Positions 39,411-48,991 of a stretch of DNA of 64,000 bases are shown piece after piece. Origin of the DNA: Stutzerimonas stutzeri (GTDB lineage Bacteria > Pseudomonadota > Gammaproteobacteria > Pseudomonadales > Pseudomonadaceae); NCBI RefSeq assembly GCF_018138085.1, contig NZ_CP073105.1, positions 2,790,001-2,854,000 on the forward strand, written 5' to 3'. Position numbers and translations under genes: made by a program. How positions within the stretch are numbered: the stretch's first letter is position 1; every line of letters begins with the position of its first letter. The notes beneath the pieces were generated by a model. That model was not told the DNA's origin and ran no database searches. It saw only the letters and a program-made list of their open reading frames with translations.

Positions 39411-40787
39411 ATGGCCTGTACCGCGTCCGTACGCACCCTGGGAAAACGGGCGCTGCGCCTGGCATTGCTCAGCCTGATCGTTAGCGCAGCGATCATCAAT
39501 GGCGCCGTGACAGTGCTCGCCGCCGACGGCGATGACGAAGCCGTGTTGCGGATACAGGGATCGAACACCGTAGGGGCAAAACTGGCGCCAACGCTGATTG
39601 CCGGCCTGTTCGAAGCGCAGGGCATGGGTTCCGTACGCGTTACCCCGGCCGGGCGCGAGAACGAACAGCGCGTCAGCGCCGTCGACAGTTCCGGCCGGAC
39701 GATCCACGCACTGGTCGCAGCCCACGGGACGGGCACCGGCTTCTCCGGACTTAAAGACGGTTCCGCCGACCTGGCAGCCGCCTCCCGCCCGATCAAGGAC
39801 AGCGAACGCCAAAGCCTTGCCAAACTCGGCGACCTGCGTAGCGCACAGGCTGAACAAGTCATCGCGATCGACGGCCTGGCGATCATCGTCAATCCAAGTA
39901 ATGCTATCGCCTCGCTCAGCGTCGAGCAGGTTGCGCGCTTGTTCGCCGGCGAATTAAAGAACTGGAAGGAGCTGGGCGGCCAGGACCTCGCGGTCGAGTT
40001 GCACGCCCGCGATGACCAATCCGGCACCTACGATACATTCAAGGAATTGGTCCTCGGCCGACAGAACAAGACGCTGGCCGAAAACGCGGCACGTTACGAA
40101 TCCAACGACCAGCTATCGAAGATGGTCAGCAGCCGCCCTGGCGCGATCGGTTTCGTCGGCCTCGCCTCGGTGGGCAGCTCTAAAGCCCTGGCGATAGCCG
40201 ATGGCGACTCGCAGCCGATGCCACCCTCAACTGCACTGGTCGCGACCGAGGACTACCCATTGTCCCGGCGCCTGTTCTTCTACGCCAACCCAGGCCACCA
40301 ATCGGACTGGACCCGCGCCTATCTCGATTTCGTGCACAGCCCGGCCGGGCAAGCCATCGTGGCGCAATCCGGTTACGTCGCGCAGGCCATCAACGCCATC
40401 AAGCTTCCGCCACAGCCCGGCATGCCGCCGCTCTACCAGGCCCTGTCCAGTCAGGCGCAGCGGCTGACGGTCAACTTCCGCTTCGACGAAGGCAGCGCTC
40501 AGCTGGACAACAAAGCCCAGCGTGACGTCGGACGCCTGATCGACTATCTGAAGCGCACGAACAAAACCATGGACTCCGCGGTACTGGTAGGTTTCGGCGA
40601 CGCTAAAGGCGACACGGCGCGCACCGAGCTGCTGTCGAAACTACGTGCCATGGCGGTGCGGCGGGAGCTGTCGCGTGGCGGCATTCTCGTCAGGGATATC
40701 AACGGATTGGGCGACCAGCTGCCGGTGGCGTCCAACAGCGAAGCCGGACGCATCAAGAACAGGCGCGTCGAGGTCTGGGTGTATTGA
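39411..40787 (+). CDS. PstS-like phosphate-binding domain fused to OmpA peptidoglycan-binding domain
   Basis: A 458-residue envelope protein. After a signal segment ending in VLAADG, residues about 43-330 form a PstS-type periplasmic binding domain, with LRIQGSNTVGAKLAPTLI, the SADLAAASRPIKDSE ligand loop and DDQSGTYDTFKELVL. The last third (VNFRFDEGSAQLDNKAQRDV to NRRVEVWVY) is an OmpA-like domain that binds peptidoglycan. The fusion would hold the binding domain at the cell wall rather than leave it free in the periplasm. GAAAGGGAGAG precedes the ATG. A candidate PHO box upstream agrees with a phosphate role, but transport partners are absent here. Confidence 0.85.
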   Translation: MACTASVRTLGKRALRLALLSLIVSAAIINGAVTVLAADGDDEAVLRIQGSNTVGAKLAPTLIAGLFEAQGMGSVRVTPAGRENEQRVSAVDSSGRTIHALVAAHGTGTGFSGLKDGSADLAAASRPIKDSERQSLAKLGDLRSAQAEQVIAIDGLAIIVNPSNAIASLSVEQVARLFAGELKNWKELGGQDLAVELHARDDQSGTYDTFKELVLGRQNKTLAENAARYESNDQLSKMVSSRPGAIGFVGLASVGSSKALAIADGDSQPMPPSTALVATEDYPLSRRLFFYANPGHQSDWTRAYLDFVHSPAGQAIVAQSGYVAQAINAIKLPPQPGMPPLYQALSSQAQRLTVNFRFDEGSAQLDNKAQRDVGRLIDYLKRTNKTMDSAVLVGFGDAKGDTARTELLSKLRAMAVRRELSRGGILVRDINGLGDQLPVASNSEAGRIKNRRVEVWVY

Positions 40788-40883
40788 AGCCGCAAAATCG
40801 TATCAGCCGCTTGCCTGCCTCGTACTATTCCCGGCCCCCGGGTCGCGACTAAGCTCTGAGAAATAATCAGCGCGGGAACGACT

Positions 40884-41819
40884 ATGTATCTGGTATGTGG
40901 CGAAGCCCTGTTCGACGTGTTCATGGCGCCTGCCGGCACCGCTCACAATCGCCTGACGCTCGACGCGATCGCAGGCGGCTCGCCGTTCAACGTCTCAGTC
41001 GGGCTGGCCAGGCTGGGGACGCCCTGCGCGTTGTTCACCGGTATCTCCAGCGACCCCATGGGTCAGCAGTTGCGCCAGGTGCTCAGCAAGGAAGGAGTCG
41101 AGGGGCGCTATCTGGTGCCCTTCGATGCGCCGACCACGCTGGCCATGGTCGCGCTGGGCGACAATGGCGTGCCGAGCTACAGCTTTCGCGGTGAAAGTTG
41201 CGCCGATCGGCTACCGCGTGACGAGCATCTCGGCGTGCTTGGCGACGAGGTTCGCGGCATTCATCTGGGCTCCTATTCACTGGTCACCACGCCGATCGCC
41301 GATACGCTGTTAGCGCTGGTACGCCGCGAAAGCGGGCGTCGGCTGATTTCCCTGGACCCGAATATCCGCCTTAACGTCGAGCCAGATGTGCTGCGCTGGC
41401 GCGAGCGGATCGAAGCCTTCGCCGAGCGGGCTCACCTGATCAAGGTCAGCGACGAAGACCTTGCACTGCTCTACCCCGGCGAAACCCCTGAGAACGTGGC
41501 GCGACGCTGGCTGCAGGGCGGCAGCGAGCTGGTACTGCTGACGCGCGGGGGGGCCGGAGCGCAGCTGTTCAGCCGGCAGCACGGCGAGCTGAACGAAGCG
41601 GCGCGGGCCGTCACCCTGTGCGATACCGTGGGCGCCGGCGACTCCTTTCAGGCCGCCCTCCTCAGCTATCTGCATGAACACCGGCTGGATTCGCCGATTG
41701 CGCTGGCAGGCATTACCCGCGAGCAGTCGCAGGCGCTGCTGGCATTCGCGGTCGAGGCCGCGGCGCTCACCTGCTCCCGTCGCGGTCCGGACCTGCCCCA
41801 CCGATACGAATTTGCCTAA
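40884..41819 (+). CDS. mtlZ: PfkB-family fructokinase of the mannitol/arabitol regulon
   Basis: A 311-residue sugar kinase that should phosphorylate fructose formed by MtlD. PfkB signatures are GGSPFNVSVGLARLGTPCAL near residues 33-52 and DTVGAGDSFQAALLSYL near the C-terminus, the latter with the catalytic Asp. In P. fluorescens and P. aeruginosa the fructokinase gene is last in mtlEFGKDYZ (recalled); here it is upstream of mtlR. The ribosome binding site (GGGAACG) is weak. mtlR follows after 69 bp in the same direction. Confidence 0.85.
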   Translation: MYLVCGEALFDVFMAPAGTAHNRLTLDAIAGGSPFNVSVGLARLGTPCALFTGISSDPMGQQLRQVLSKEGVEGRYLVPFDAPTTLAMVALGDNGVPSYSFRGESCADRLPRDEHLGVLGDEVRGIHLGSYSLVTTPIADTLLALVRRESGRRLISLDPNIRLNVEPDVLRWRERIEAFAERAHLIKVSDEDLALLYPGETPENVARRWLQGGSELVLLTRGGAGAQLFSRQHGELNEAARAVTLCDTVGAGDSFQAALLSYLHEHRLDSPIALAGITREQSQALLAFAVEAAALTCSRRGPDLPHRYEFA

Positions 41820-41888
41820 CCGGTTGGCGGCAACGGCGCGAACGTCTATAACCCCAAGGGGACAACAACAAGGACGCCGGAACCGAGC

Positions 41889-42794
41889 ATGAAAGCGCTG
41901 AAGATCACCGATCCATCCTATGAACTGATGGACGACCATCACGGCAATTCACTGATCTACCGGGAGCACGGCTTCCCCTGTCCGCTGGTGCGCTGGCACA
42001 ACCATAAGGAGTACGAGCTCCACCTGATCGTCGCCAGCTCGGGAAAGGTCTTCGTCGGCGATTACGTCGGCAACTTCAGCCCGGACAGCCTGTTCCTCAC
42101 CGGCCCGCATCTGCCGCACAACTGGATCAGCCAGGTCGGGGAAGGCGAAGTGGTGGCCAAGCGCGACATGCTGGTCAACTTCACCGACGAACTGTTCGAG
42201 GCGGGCCACAACGTCTTCTCGGAACTTCGCAGCTTCGCGCCAATGCTCGAGCGCTCCCGCTACGGGATCGAGTTTCGTTGCCCGCACACCATCGCCCAGG
42301 CGAGACAGCTCATGCAGCAGATCGCCGACAGCCGCGGCGCTACCCGCCTCGGCTACTTCCTGATCATGCTCGAGCTGCTGGCACGCTGTGACGACTATCA
42401 CCTGCTCTCGGGTGCGACCTCGGCGCAGCTGAGCGACGAGCATCACGCCGATCGCACCAACATGGCAGTCAACTACATCTTCGACAATTACATGCGCGAA
42501 TTGCCGCTTGAAGAGGTGGCCAGCCACCTGGGCATGAAACCCACCTATTTCTCACGCTTCTTCAAACGGGCAACGGGCCGTTGCTACGTCGAGTTCGTCA
42601 ACAGCCTGCGCATCAGCAAGTCTTGCGAGCTGCTGCTGGACCCGGAAAAGCCGGTGACCGATATCTGCTTCGAATCGGGTTTCAACAACCTGTCCAATTT
42701 CAACCGCCGCTTCCAGCAGCTCAAAGGCATGACGCCTTCGTGCTACCGTCGCCTGGTCGAACAACGACTGACCGAGCAGAACCTGGCCAGCTGA
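41889..42794 (+). CDS. mtlR: AraC-family activator of polyol catabolism, MtlR type
   Basis: A 301-residue regulator. The N-terminal cupin-like sensor region contains FPCPLVRWHNHKEYELHLIV and LTGPHLPHNW. The C-terminal AraC DNA-binding domain (about 200-295) has two helix-turn-helix units, LPLEEVASHLGMKPTYFSRF and PVTDICFESGFNNLSNFNRR. It should activate mtlE transcription when mannitol, sorbitol or arabitol is present. It lies immediately upstream of mtlE, as in other pseudomonads. The intergenic region carries six repeated half-sites that fit a direct-repeat-binding AraC protein. Confidence 0.88.
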   Translation: MKALKITDPSYELMDDHHGNSLIYREHGFPCPLVRWHNHKEYELHLIVASSGKVFVGDYVGNFSPDSLFLTGPHLPHNWISQVGEGEVVAKRDMLVNFTDELFEAGHNVFSELRSFAPMLERSRYGIEFRCPHTIAQARQLMQQIADSRGATRLGYFLIMLELLARCDDYHLLSGATSAQLSDEHHADRTNMAVNYIFDNYMRELPLEEVASHLGMKPTYFSRFFKRATGRCYVEFVNSLRISKSCELLLDPEKPVTDICFESGFNNLSNFNRRFQQLKGMTPSCYRRLVEQRLTEQNLAS

Positions 42795-42855
42795 TACGCT
42801 TCCGGCCGCTGCCCTGGACCATCCAGGCCTCCCCTATCCGATCATCCGAGCGTTA

Positions 42856-42965
42856 TGGAGCGCGGATAAGCCCCATGCTTGAGCGCCCGGCACGGATAGA
42901 GCGCGCATCGGGCCTGGTACAGCGCGCATGCGGGCACAGTGCAAAAATGTATCGAATAGAGTGCA
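42856..42965 (+). promoter_or_regulatory. Six-copy half-site array upstream of mtlE (probable MtlR sites)
   Basis: The octamer pattern NNNAGYGC recurs at 42856 (TGGAGCGC), 42879 (TTGAGCGC), 42897 (TAGAGCGC), 42918 (TACAGCGC), 42935 (CACAGTGC) and 42957 (TAGAGTGC), all on the same strand. Spacings are 17-23 bp, close to two helical turns. Two copies extend further as TAGAGCGCGCATCGGGC and TACAGCGCGCATGCGGGC. Confidence 0.5.
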
Positions 42966-43093
42966 GTCAGGGCTTTGTCGCCTTGCTGCCGCCGGCGTTG
43001 TAATGCCTGCGAGCCGCTCGTAGCGAAGTACGCGGGCAACAACAAAAACAATAAGCGACTTCCACCGCTCTGCCGTGGAAGAGGAGTTCAGGA

Positions 43094-44401
43094 ATGAAGA
43101 TTTCACACTTGCTGCTCGGCACCGCCTGCATGGCCTCGCTCGGCGTGACCCAGGCTGCCGAAACCCTGACGGTCGCGACGGTCAACAACGCGGACATGAT
43201 CCGCATGCAGCGCCTGTCCAAGACCTTCGAAGAGAAGCACCCCGACATCAAACTCAACTGGGTGGTGCTGGAAGAAAACGTCCTGCGCCAGCGCCTGACT
43301 ACCGATATCGCTACCCAGGGCGGCCAGTTCGACGTACTGACCATCGGCATGTACGAAGCCTCTCTCTGGGGCGCCAAGGGCTGGCTCGCGCCGATGACCG
43401 ATCTGCCCGCCAGCTACGACCTCGACGATGTCTTCCCCTCGGTGCGTGAAGGGCTGTCGGTCGATAGCACCCTGTACGCGCTGCCGTTCTACGCCGAAAG
43501 CTCGATGACCTACTACCGCACCGACCTGTTCGAACAGGCGGGCCTGGAGATGCCCGAGCATCCCACCTGGACGCAGATGGCGGAGTTCGCCGAAAAGCTG
43601 CACAAGCCGGGGGATGAGCAGTACGGCATCTGCCTGCGTGGCAAGGCCGGCTGGGGCGAGAACATGGCGCTGGTGACCACCGTCGCCAACGCCTTCGGCG
43701 CGCGCTGGTTCGACGAGAAGTGGCAGCCGGAATTCACCGGACCGGAATGGACCCAGGCGGCGAAGTTCTACGTCGATACGCTGAGCAAGTACGGCCCGCC
43801 CGGGGCGTCGAGCAACGGCTTCAACGAGAACCTGGCCCTGTTCAACAGCGGCAAATGCGCCATGTGGGTCGACGCGACGGTGGCAGGCTCCTTCGTCACC
43901 GACGAATCGCAGAGCAAGGTCGCGGACAAGGTGGGCTTTACCTTCGCCCCGCACGAAACGACCGACAAGGGATCAGCATGGCTGTACTCCTGGGCGCTGG
44001 CGATTCCCACCAGTTCGCAGCAGAAGGACGCGGCCAAGACATTCGCCGCCTGGGCCACCTCGAAAGACTACGCCGAGCTCGTCGCCAAGACCGACGGCGT
44101 CGCCAATGTACCGCCGGGCACCCGCGAGTCCACCTACAGCGAGGAATACATGGCGGCCGCACCGTTCGCCAAGATCACCCTGGAGTCGTTGAAGCAGGCT
44201 GACCCAGCCGATCCGTCGGCCAAGCCCGTGCCCTACGTCGGCATCCAGCTGGTCACCATTCCGGAGTTCCAGGCGATCGGCACCCAGGTCGGCAAGATGT
44301 TCGCCGCCGCGCTTACCGGGCAGATGCCGGTCGAACAGATGCTGACGGCTGTGCAGCAATCGACCACCCGCGAAATGAAACGCGCCGGCTACCCCAAGTA
44401 G
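43094..44401 (+). CDS. mtlE: Polyol ABC transporter substrate-binding protein
   Basis: A 435-residue family 1 periplasmic binding protein with a signal peptide ending in VTQAAE. It begins TLTVATVNNADMIRMQRLSK and contains FDVLTIGMYEASLWGAKGWL, typical of mannitol/sorbitol-binding MtlE. It captures mannitol, glucitol or arabitol for MtlFGK. GAGGAG and AGGA precede the ATG. It is the first gene of the catabolic operon, and a hairpin follows its stop, consistent with higher expression than the membrane genes. Confidence 0.92.
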   Translation: MKISHLLLGTACMASLGVTQAAETLTVATVNNADMIRMQRLSKTFEEKHPDIKLNWVVLEENVLRQRLTTDIATQGGQFDVLTIGMYEASLWGAKGWLAPMTDLPASYDLDDVFPSVREGLSVDSTLYALPFYAESSMTYYRTDLFEQAGLEMPEHPTWTQMAEFAEKLHKPGDEQYGICLRGKAGWGENMALVTTVANAFGARWFDEKWQPEFTGPEWTQAAKFYVDTLSKYGPPGASSNGFNENLALFNSGKCAMWVDATVAGSFVTDESQSKVADKVGFTFAPHETTDKGSAWLYSWALAIPTSSQQKDAAKTFAAWATSKDYAELVAKTDGVANVPPGTRESTYSEEYMAAAPFAKITLESLKQADPADPSAKPVPYVGIQLVTIPEFQAIGTQVGKMFAAALTGQMPVEQMLTAVQQSTTREMKRAGYPK

Positions 44402-44426
44402 GCCATGCCAAGGCATCCCACCGGAC

Positions 44427-44444
44427 AGGGCTCGCCCGAGCCCT
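44427..44444 (+). repeat. Hairpin between mtlE and mtlF
   Basis: AGGGCTC / GAGCCCT with a four-base loop, 25 bases after the mtlE stop and without a T run. It is a candidate 3' stabiliser of mtlE mRNA. Confidence 0.5.
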
Positions 44445-44473
44445 CATGGTCTTCCTTCACCCGGAGCACGTCC

Positions 44474-45418
44474 ATGGCTACCCCTTCGACAGCCTTGCCC
44501 AAGGCCTCCCTTTCCGATACGGCAAGCGAATCGGACGCGCGCCAGCCGCGCCGGTTCGGACCCAGCTGGTTCCTCGTCAGCCCGTCCGTTGCGCTGTTGC
44601 TGCTGTGGATGCTGGTGCCGCTGGCGATGACCGTCTATTTCTCGGTGATTCGCTACAACCTGCTCTACCCCGGCGAGAACGACTTCGTCGGGCTGGAGAA
44701 TTTTCACTACTTCCTGACCGACGCCGGCTTCATGCCCGGCATGATCAACACCTTGATCCTGGTCGGCAGCGTGCTGCTGATCAGCGTCGTGCTCGGCGTA
44801 CTGATCTCCGCATTGCTGGAGGCGGCCGACTTCGCCGGCCGCGGCATCGTCCGGGTCATGCTGATTTCGCCGTTCTTCATCATGCCGACCGTCAGCGCCC
44901 TGGTCTGGAAGAACCTGATCTACCACCCGGTGTCGGGCATCCTCGCCGCGGTCTGGAAGTTCTTCGGTGCGCAGCCGGTGGACTGGCTGGCACAGCACCC
45001 GCTGGCCTCGATCGTGATCATCGTGTCCTGGCAATGGCTGCCTTTCGCCATCCTGATCCTGATGACCGCCATGCAGTCGCTCGACCAGGAACAGAAGGAG
45101 GCTGCCCGCCTCGACGGCGCCGGCCCGATCGCGATCTTCTGGCACCTGACGCTGCCGCACCTGGCGCGCCCCATCGCCGTGGTGGTGATGATCGAGACGA
45201 TCTTCCTGCTGTCGGTCTTCGCTGAAATCTTCACCACCACCAGCGGTGGTCCCGGCTACGCCTCGACCAACCTTGCCTACCTGATCTACAACCAGGCGCT
45301 GCTGCAGTTCGACGTCGGCATGGCCTCGGCCGGCGGTCTGATCGCGGTGGTGATCGCCAACATCGCGGCGATCATCCTGGTGCGGATGCTCGGCAAGAAT
45401 CTCACCGAAAAATACTGA
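44474..45418 (+). CDS. mtlF: Polyol ABC transporter permease MtlF
   Basis: A 314-residue inner-membrane permease of the MalF class with six or more helices. The EAA loop is QEQKEAARLDGAGPIAIFWHLTLP. PSVALLLLWMLVPLAMTVYFSVIRY is the first membrane segment. The ATG at 44474 is preferred over an in-frame ATG at 44405 because GGAG lies seven bases before it and the earlier one would translate the hairpin region. It forms a heterodimer with MtlG, nine bases downstream. Confidence 0.9.
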   Translation: MATPSTALPKASLSDTASESDARQPRRFGPSWFLVSPSVALLLLWMLVPLAMTVYFSVIRYNLLYPGENDFVGLENFHYFLTDAGFMPGMINTLILVGSVLLISVVLGVLISALLEAADFAGRGIVRVMLISPFFIMPTVSALVWKNLIYHPVSGILAAVWKFFGAQPVDWLAQHPLASIVIIVSWQWLPFAILILMTAMQSLDQEQKEAARLDGAGPIAIFWHLTLPHLARPIAVVVMIETIFLLSVFAEIFTTTSGGPGYASTNLAYLIYNQALLQFDVGMASAGGLIAVVIANIAAIILVRMLGKNLTEKY

Positions 45419-45427
45419 GGGCAGACG

Positions 45428-46261
45428 ATGCTGACGCTCAAACAAAGTCGCCGCCTCAATACCCTGGTGGTCGGGCTATTCGCCTGGGCCGTGGCGCTGC
45501 TGCTGTTCTTCCCGATCTTCTGGATGATTCTCACCAGCTTCAAGACCGAGATCGACGCATTCGCCACACCGCCGCAGTTCATCTTCACGCCGACGCTGGA
45601 GAACTACCTGCACATCCAGGACCGCAGCGGCTACTTCAAGTACGCCTGGAACTCGGTGACCATCTCCTTCGGCGCCACCGCACTGGGCATGCTGATCGCC
45701 ATCCCCGCCGCCTACTCGATGGCCTTCTACGAGACCAAGCGGACCAAGGGCACGCTGCTGTGGATGCTTTCGACCAAGATGCTGCCGCCGGTGGGCGTGC
45801 TGGTGCCGATCTATCTGCTGGCCAAGCAGTTCGGCCTGCTCGACAGCCGCACGGTGCTGATCGTTATCTACACGCTGATCAACCTGCCGATCCTGGTCTG
45901 GATGATCTACACCTATTTCAAGGACATCCCCCGCGACATCCTCGAGGCGGCGCGAATGGACGGCGCCACGCTGATGCAGGAAATGGTTCGCGTGCTGCTG
46001 CCGATCAGCAAGGGCGGCCTCGCCTCGACCATGCTGCTGTCGTTGATCCTGTGCTGGAACGAGGCCTTCTGGTCGTTGAACCTGACCTCGTCCAATGCTG
46101 CGCCATTGACTGCGCTGATCGCCTCCTACTCCAGTCCCGAAGGCCTGTTCTGGGCCAAGCTTTCGGCTGTCTCCACCCTCGCCTGCGCACCCATCCTGAT
46201 ATTCGGCTGGATCAGCCAGAAACAGCTGGTCCGCGGCCTGTCGTTCGGCGCCGTGAAATAG
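45428..46261 (+). CDS. mtlG: Polyol ABC transporter permease MtlG
   Basis: A 277-residue permease of the MalG class. The first helix is VVGLFAWAVALLLFFPIFWMI. The EAA loop is PRDILEAARMDGATLMQEMVRVLLPI, and the C-terminus ends KQLVRGLSFGAVK, as in carbohydrate MalG proteins. It lies nine bases after mtlF and 34 bases before mtlK. An AGGGCAGACG ribosome binding site region precedes the ATG. Confidence 0.92.
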   Translation: MLTLKQSRRLNTLVVGLFAWAVALLLFFPIFWMILTSFKTEIDAFATPPQFIFTPTLENYLHIQDRSGYFKYAWNSVTISFGATALGMLIAIPAAYSMAFYETKRTKGTLLWMLSTKMLPPVGVLVPIYLLAKQFGLLDSRTVLIVIYTLINLPILVWMIYTYFKDIPRDILEAARMDGATLMQEMVRVLLPISKGGLASTMLLSLILCWNEAFWSLNLTSSNAAPLTALIASYSSPEGLFWAKLSAVSTLACAPILIFGWISQKQLVRGLSFGAVK

Positions 46262-46295
46262 CGCGCCGAACCGAAGAACAACAGAGGATTCGAAC

Positions 46296-47399
<1,104 letters not shown>

Positions 47400-47502
47400 C
47401 AGCCAAACCGCTTCAGGAACAACCCGCCCGCCGACGTATCGCTGCCATCACGACAGCGATTACGCCGCCGGCTTTCCCTTCACACGCCCAGCGAGGCCTG
47501 AC

Positions 47503-48981
47503 ATGAAGCTGAAACAACAGAACCTGCCGCAGCTGCCGGACCAAATCGCCCGCCCGGCCTACAACCTCGAGGCGGTCACGGCGGGCATTGCACACATCGG
47601 CGTCGGCGGTTTTCATCGCGCCCATCAGGCCGCCTACATCGATGCGCTGATGAACACTGGCGAAGGCCTGGACTGGGGCATCTGCGGGATCGGCACGCGT
47701 ACCGACGAGCTGGGCATGCGTGATGCCCTGGCCTCGCAGGATTTCCTCTACACCCTGGTCGAACTCGACGATCGCCCGGATACCGAAGTGCGCGTAATCG
47801 GCAGCATCCGCGACATGCTGCTGGTCGGCGAGGACGGCTCCGAGGCAGTGGCCGCCCGGCTGGCCGACCCCGCCATTCGCATCGTGTCGCTGACCATCAC
47901 CGAAGGCGGCTACTGCATGGACGACAGCACCGGCCAGTTCAACGCTGCGCTGCCCCACATCCAGCATGACCTGGAAAACCCATGCGCTCCGATCAGCGTG
48001 TTCGGCCTCATCTGCGCGGCGCTCGCCAAACGTCGTGGTCAAGGCACGCCCCCTTTCACCGTCATGTCCTGCGATAACCTGCCGCACAACGGCGACGTCA
48101 CCCGCAAGGCAATGCTGGCCTTCGCCAGCCTGGTCGATCCCGAGCTGGCTGGCTGGATCGACAGCAACGTCAGCTTTCCCAATGCCATGGTCGACCGGAT
48201 TACCCCGATGACCAGCGCCGCGCACCGCAAGAACCTCAGGCAGCAGCACGGTATCGACGACGCCTGGCCAGTGGTCTGCGAGCCCTTCGTGCAATGGGTG
48301 CTGGAGGACAAGTTCGTCGCTGGTCGGCCTGCCTGGGACAAGGTCGGCGTGCAGTTCACCGACGACGTCGCGCCCTACGAAGAGATGAAGATCAAGCTCC
48401 TCAACGGCAGTCACCTGGCGCTGACCTATCTCGGATTCCTTCGCGGCTACCGCTTCGTGCACGAGACCATGGCCGATCCGCTGTTCGTCGAGTACATCCG
48501 CCGCTACATGGACGATGACGTCACGCCGCAGTTGGCGCCGGTGCCGGGCATTGACCTGACCGAGTACAAGCAGACGCTGATCGAGCGGCTCTCCAACTGC
48601 GCCATTGCCGACCAGCTCGAGCGGGTCTGCTCGGACGGCTCGTCGAAGTTTCCCAAGTTCACAGTGCCGACCATCAATCGCCTGATCGCCGATAACGCCG
48701 AGCTGGACCGGGCGGCGCTGGTCGTCGCGGCGTGGGCGCTGTATTTGCGCGGCGTCGACGAAAACGGCAACCGCTACCGGATTCCCGATCCACGGGCCGA
48801 GTTCTGCCAGGCGCTGGTCGAGGAAGACGAAGGACTCGCCGAGCGATTGCTGGGTCGTGAAGAAATCTTCGGCAGCCAGATTCCACGCTCGCCCGCGTTC
48901 CGCGATGCGTTCGAGCGCAACCTGCTGAGGCTGCGCACGCTGGGTGTCAGCGGGACACTCGATCTGTTACTGACGCGCTGA
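47503..48981 (+). CDS. mtlD: Mannitol 2-dehydrogenase (long-chain polyol dehydrogenase)
   Basis: A 492-residue NAD-dependent enzyme that oxidises D-mannitol to fructose, D-arabitol to xylulose and sorbitol to fructose. The Rossmann region is IAHIGVGGFHRAHQAAYIDAL. The catalytic residues recalled for P. fluorescens M2DH (K295, N300, H303) appear here shifted by one, as K296, N301 and H304 in MKIKLLNGSHLALTYLG. The ATG at 47503 gives the normal length. Products go to MtlZ (fructose) and MtlY (xylulose). It is separated by 103 bp from mtlK and ten from mtlY. Confidence 0.95.
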   Translation: MKLKQQNLPQLPDQIARPAYNLEAVTAGIAHIGVGGFHRAHQAAYIDALMNTGEGLDWGICGIGTRTDELGMRDALASQDFLYTLVELDDRPDTEVRVIGSIRDMLLVGEDGSEAVAARLADPAIRIVSLTITEGGYCMDDSTGQFNAALPHIQHDLENPCAPISVFGLICAALAKRRGQGTPPFTVMSCDNLPHNGDVTRKAMLAFASLVDPELAGWIDSNVSFPNAMVDRITPMTSAAHRKNLRQQHGIDDAWPVVCEPFVQWVLEDKFVAGRPAWDKVGVQFTDDVAPYEEMKIKLLNGSHLALTYLGFLRGYRFVHETMADPLFVEYIRRYMDDDVTPQLAPVPGIDLTEYKQTLIERLSNCAIADQLERVCSDGSSKFPKFTVPTINRLIADNAELDRAALVVAAWALYLRGVDENGNRYRIPDPRAEFCQALVEEDEGLAERLLGREEIFGSQIPRSPAFRDAFERNLLRLRTLGVSGTLDLLLTR

Positions 48982-48991
48982 GGGCAGCTCC

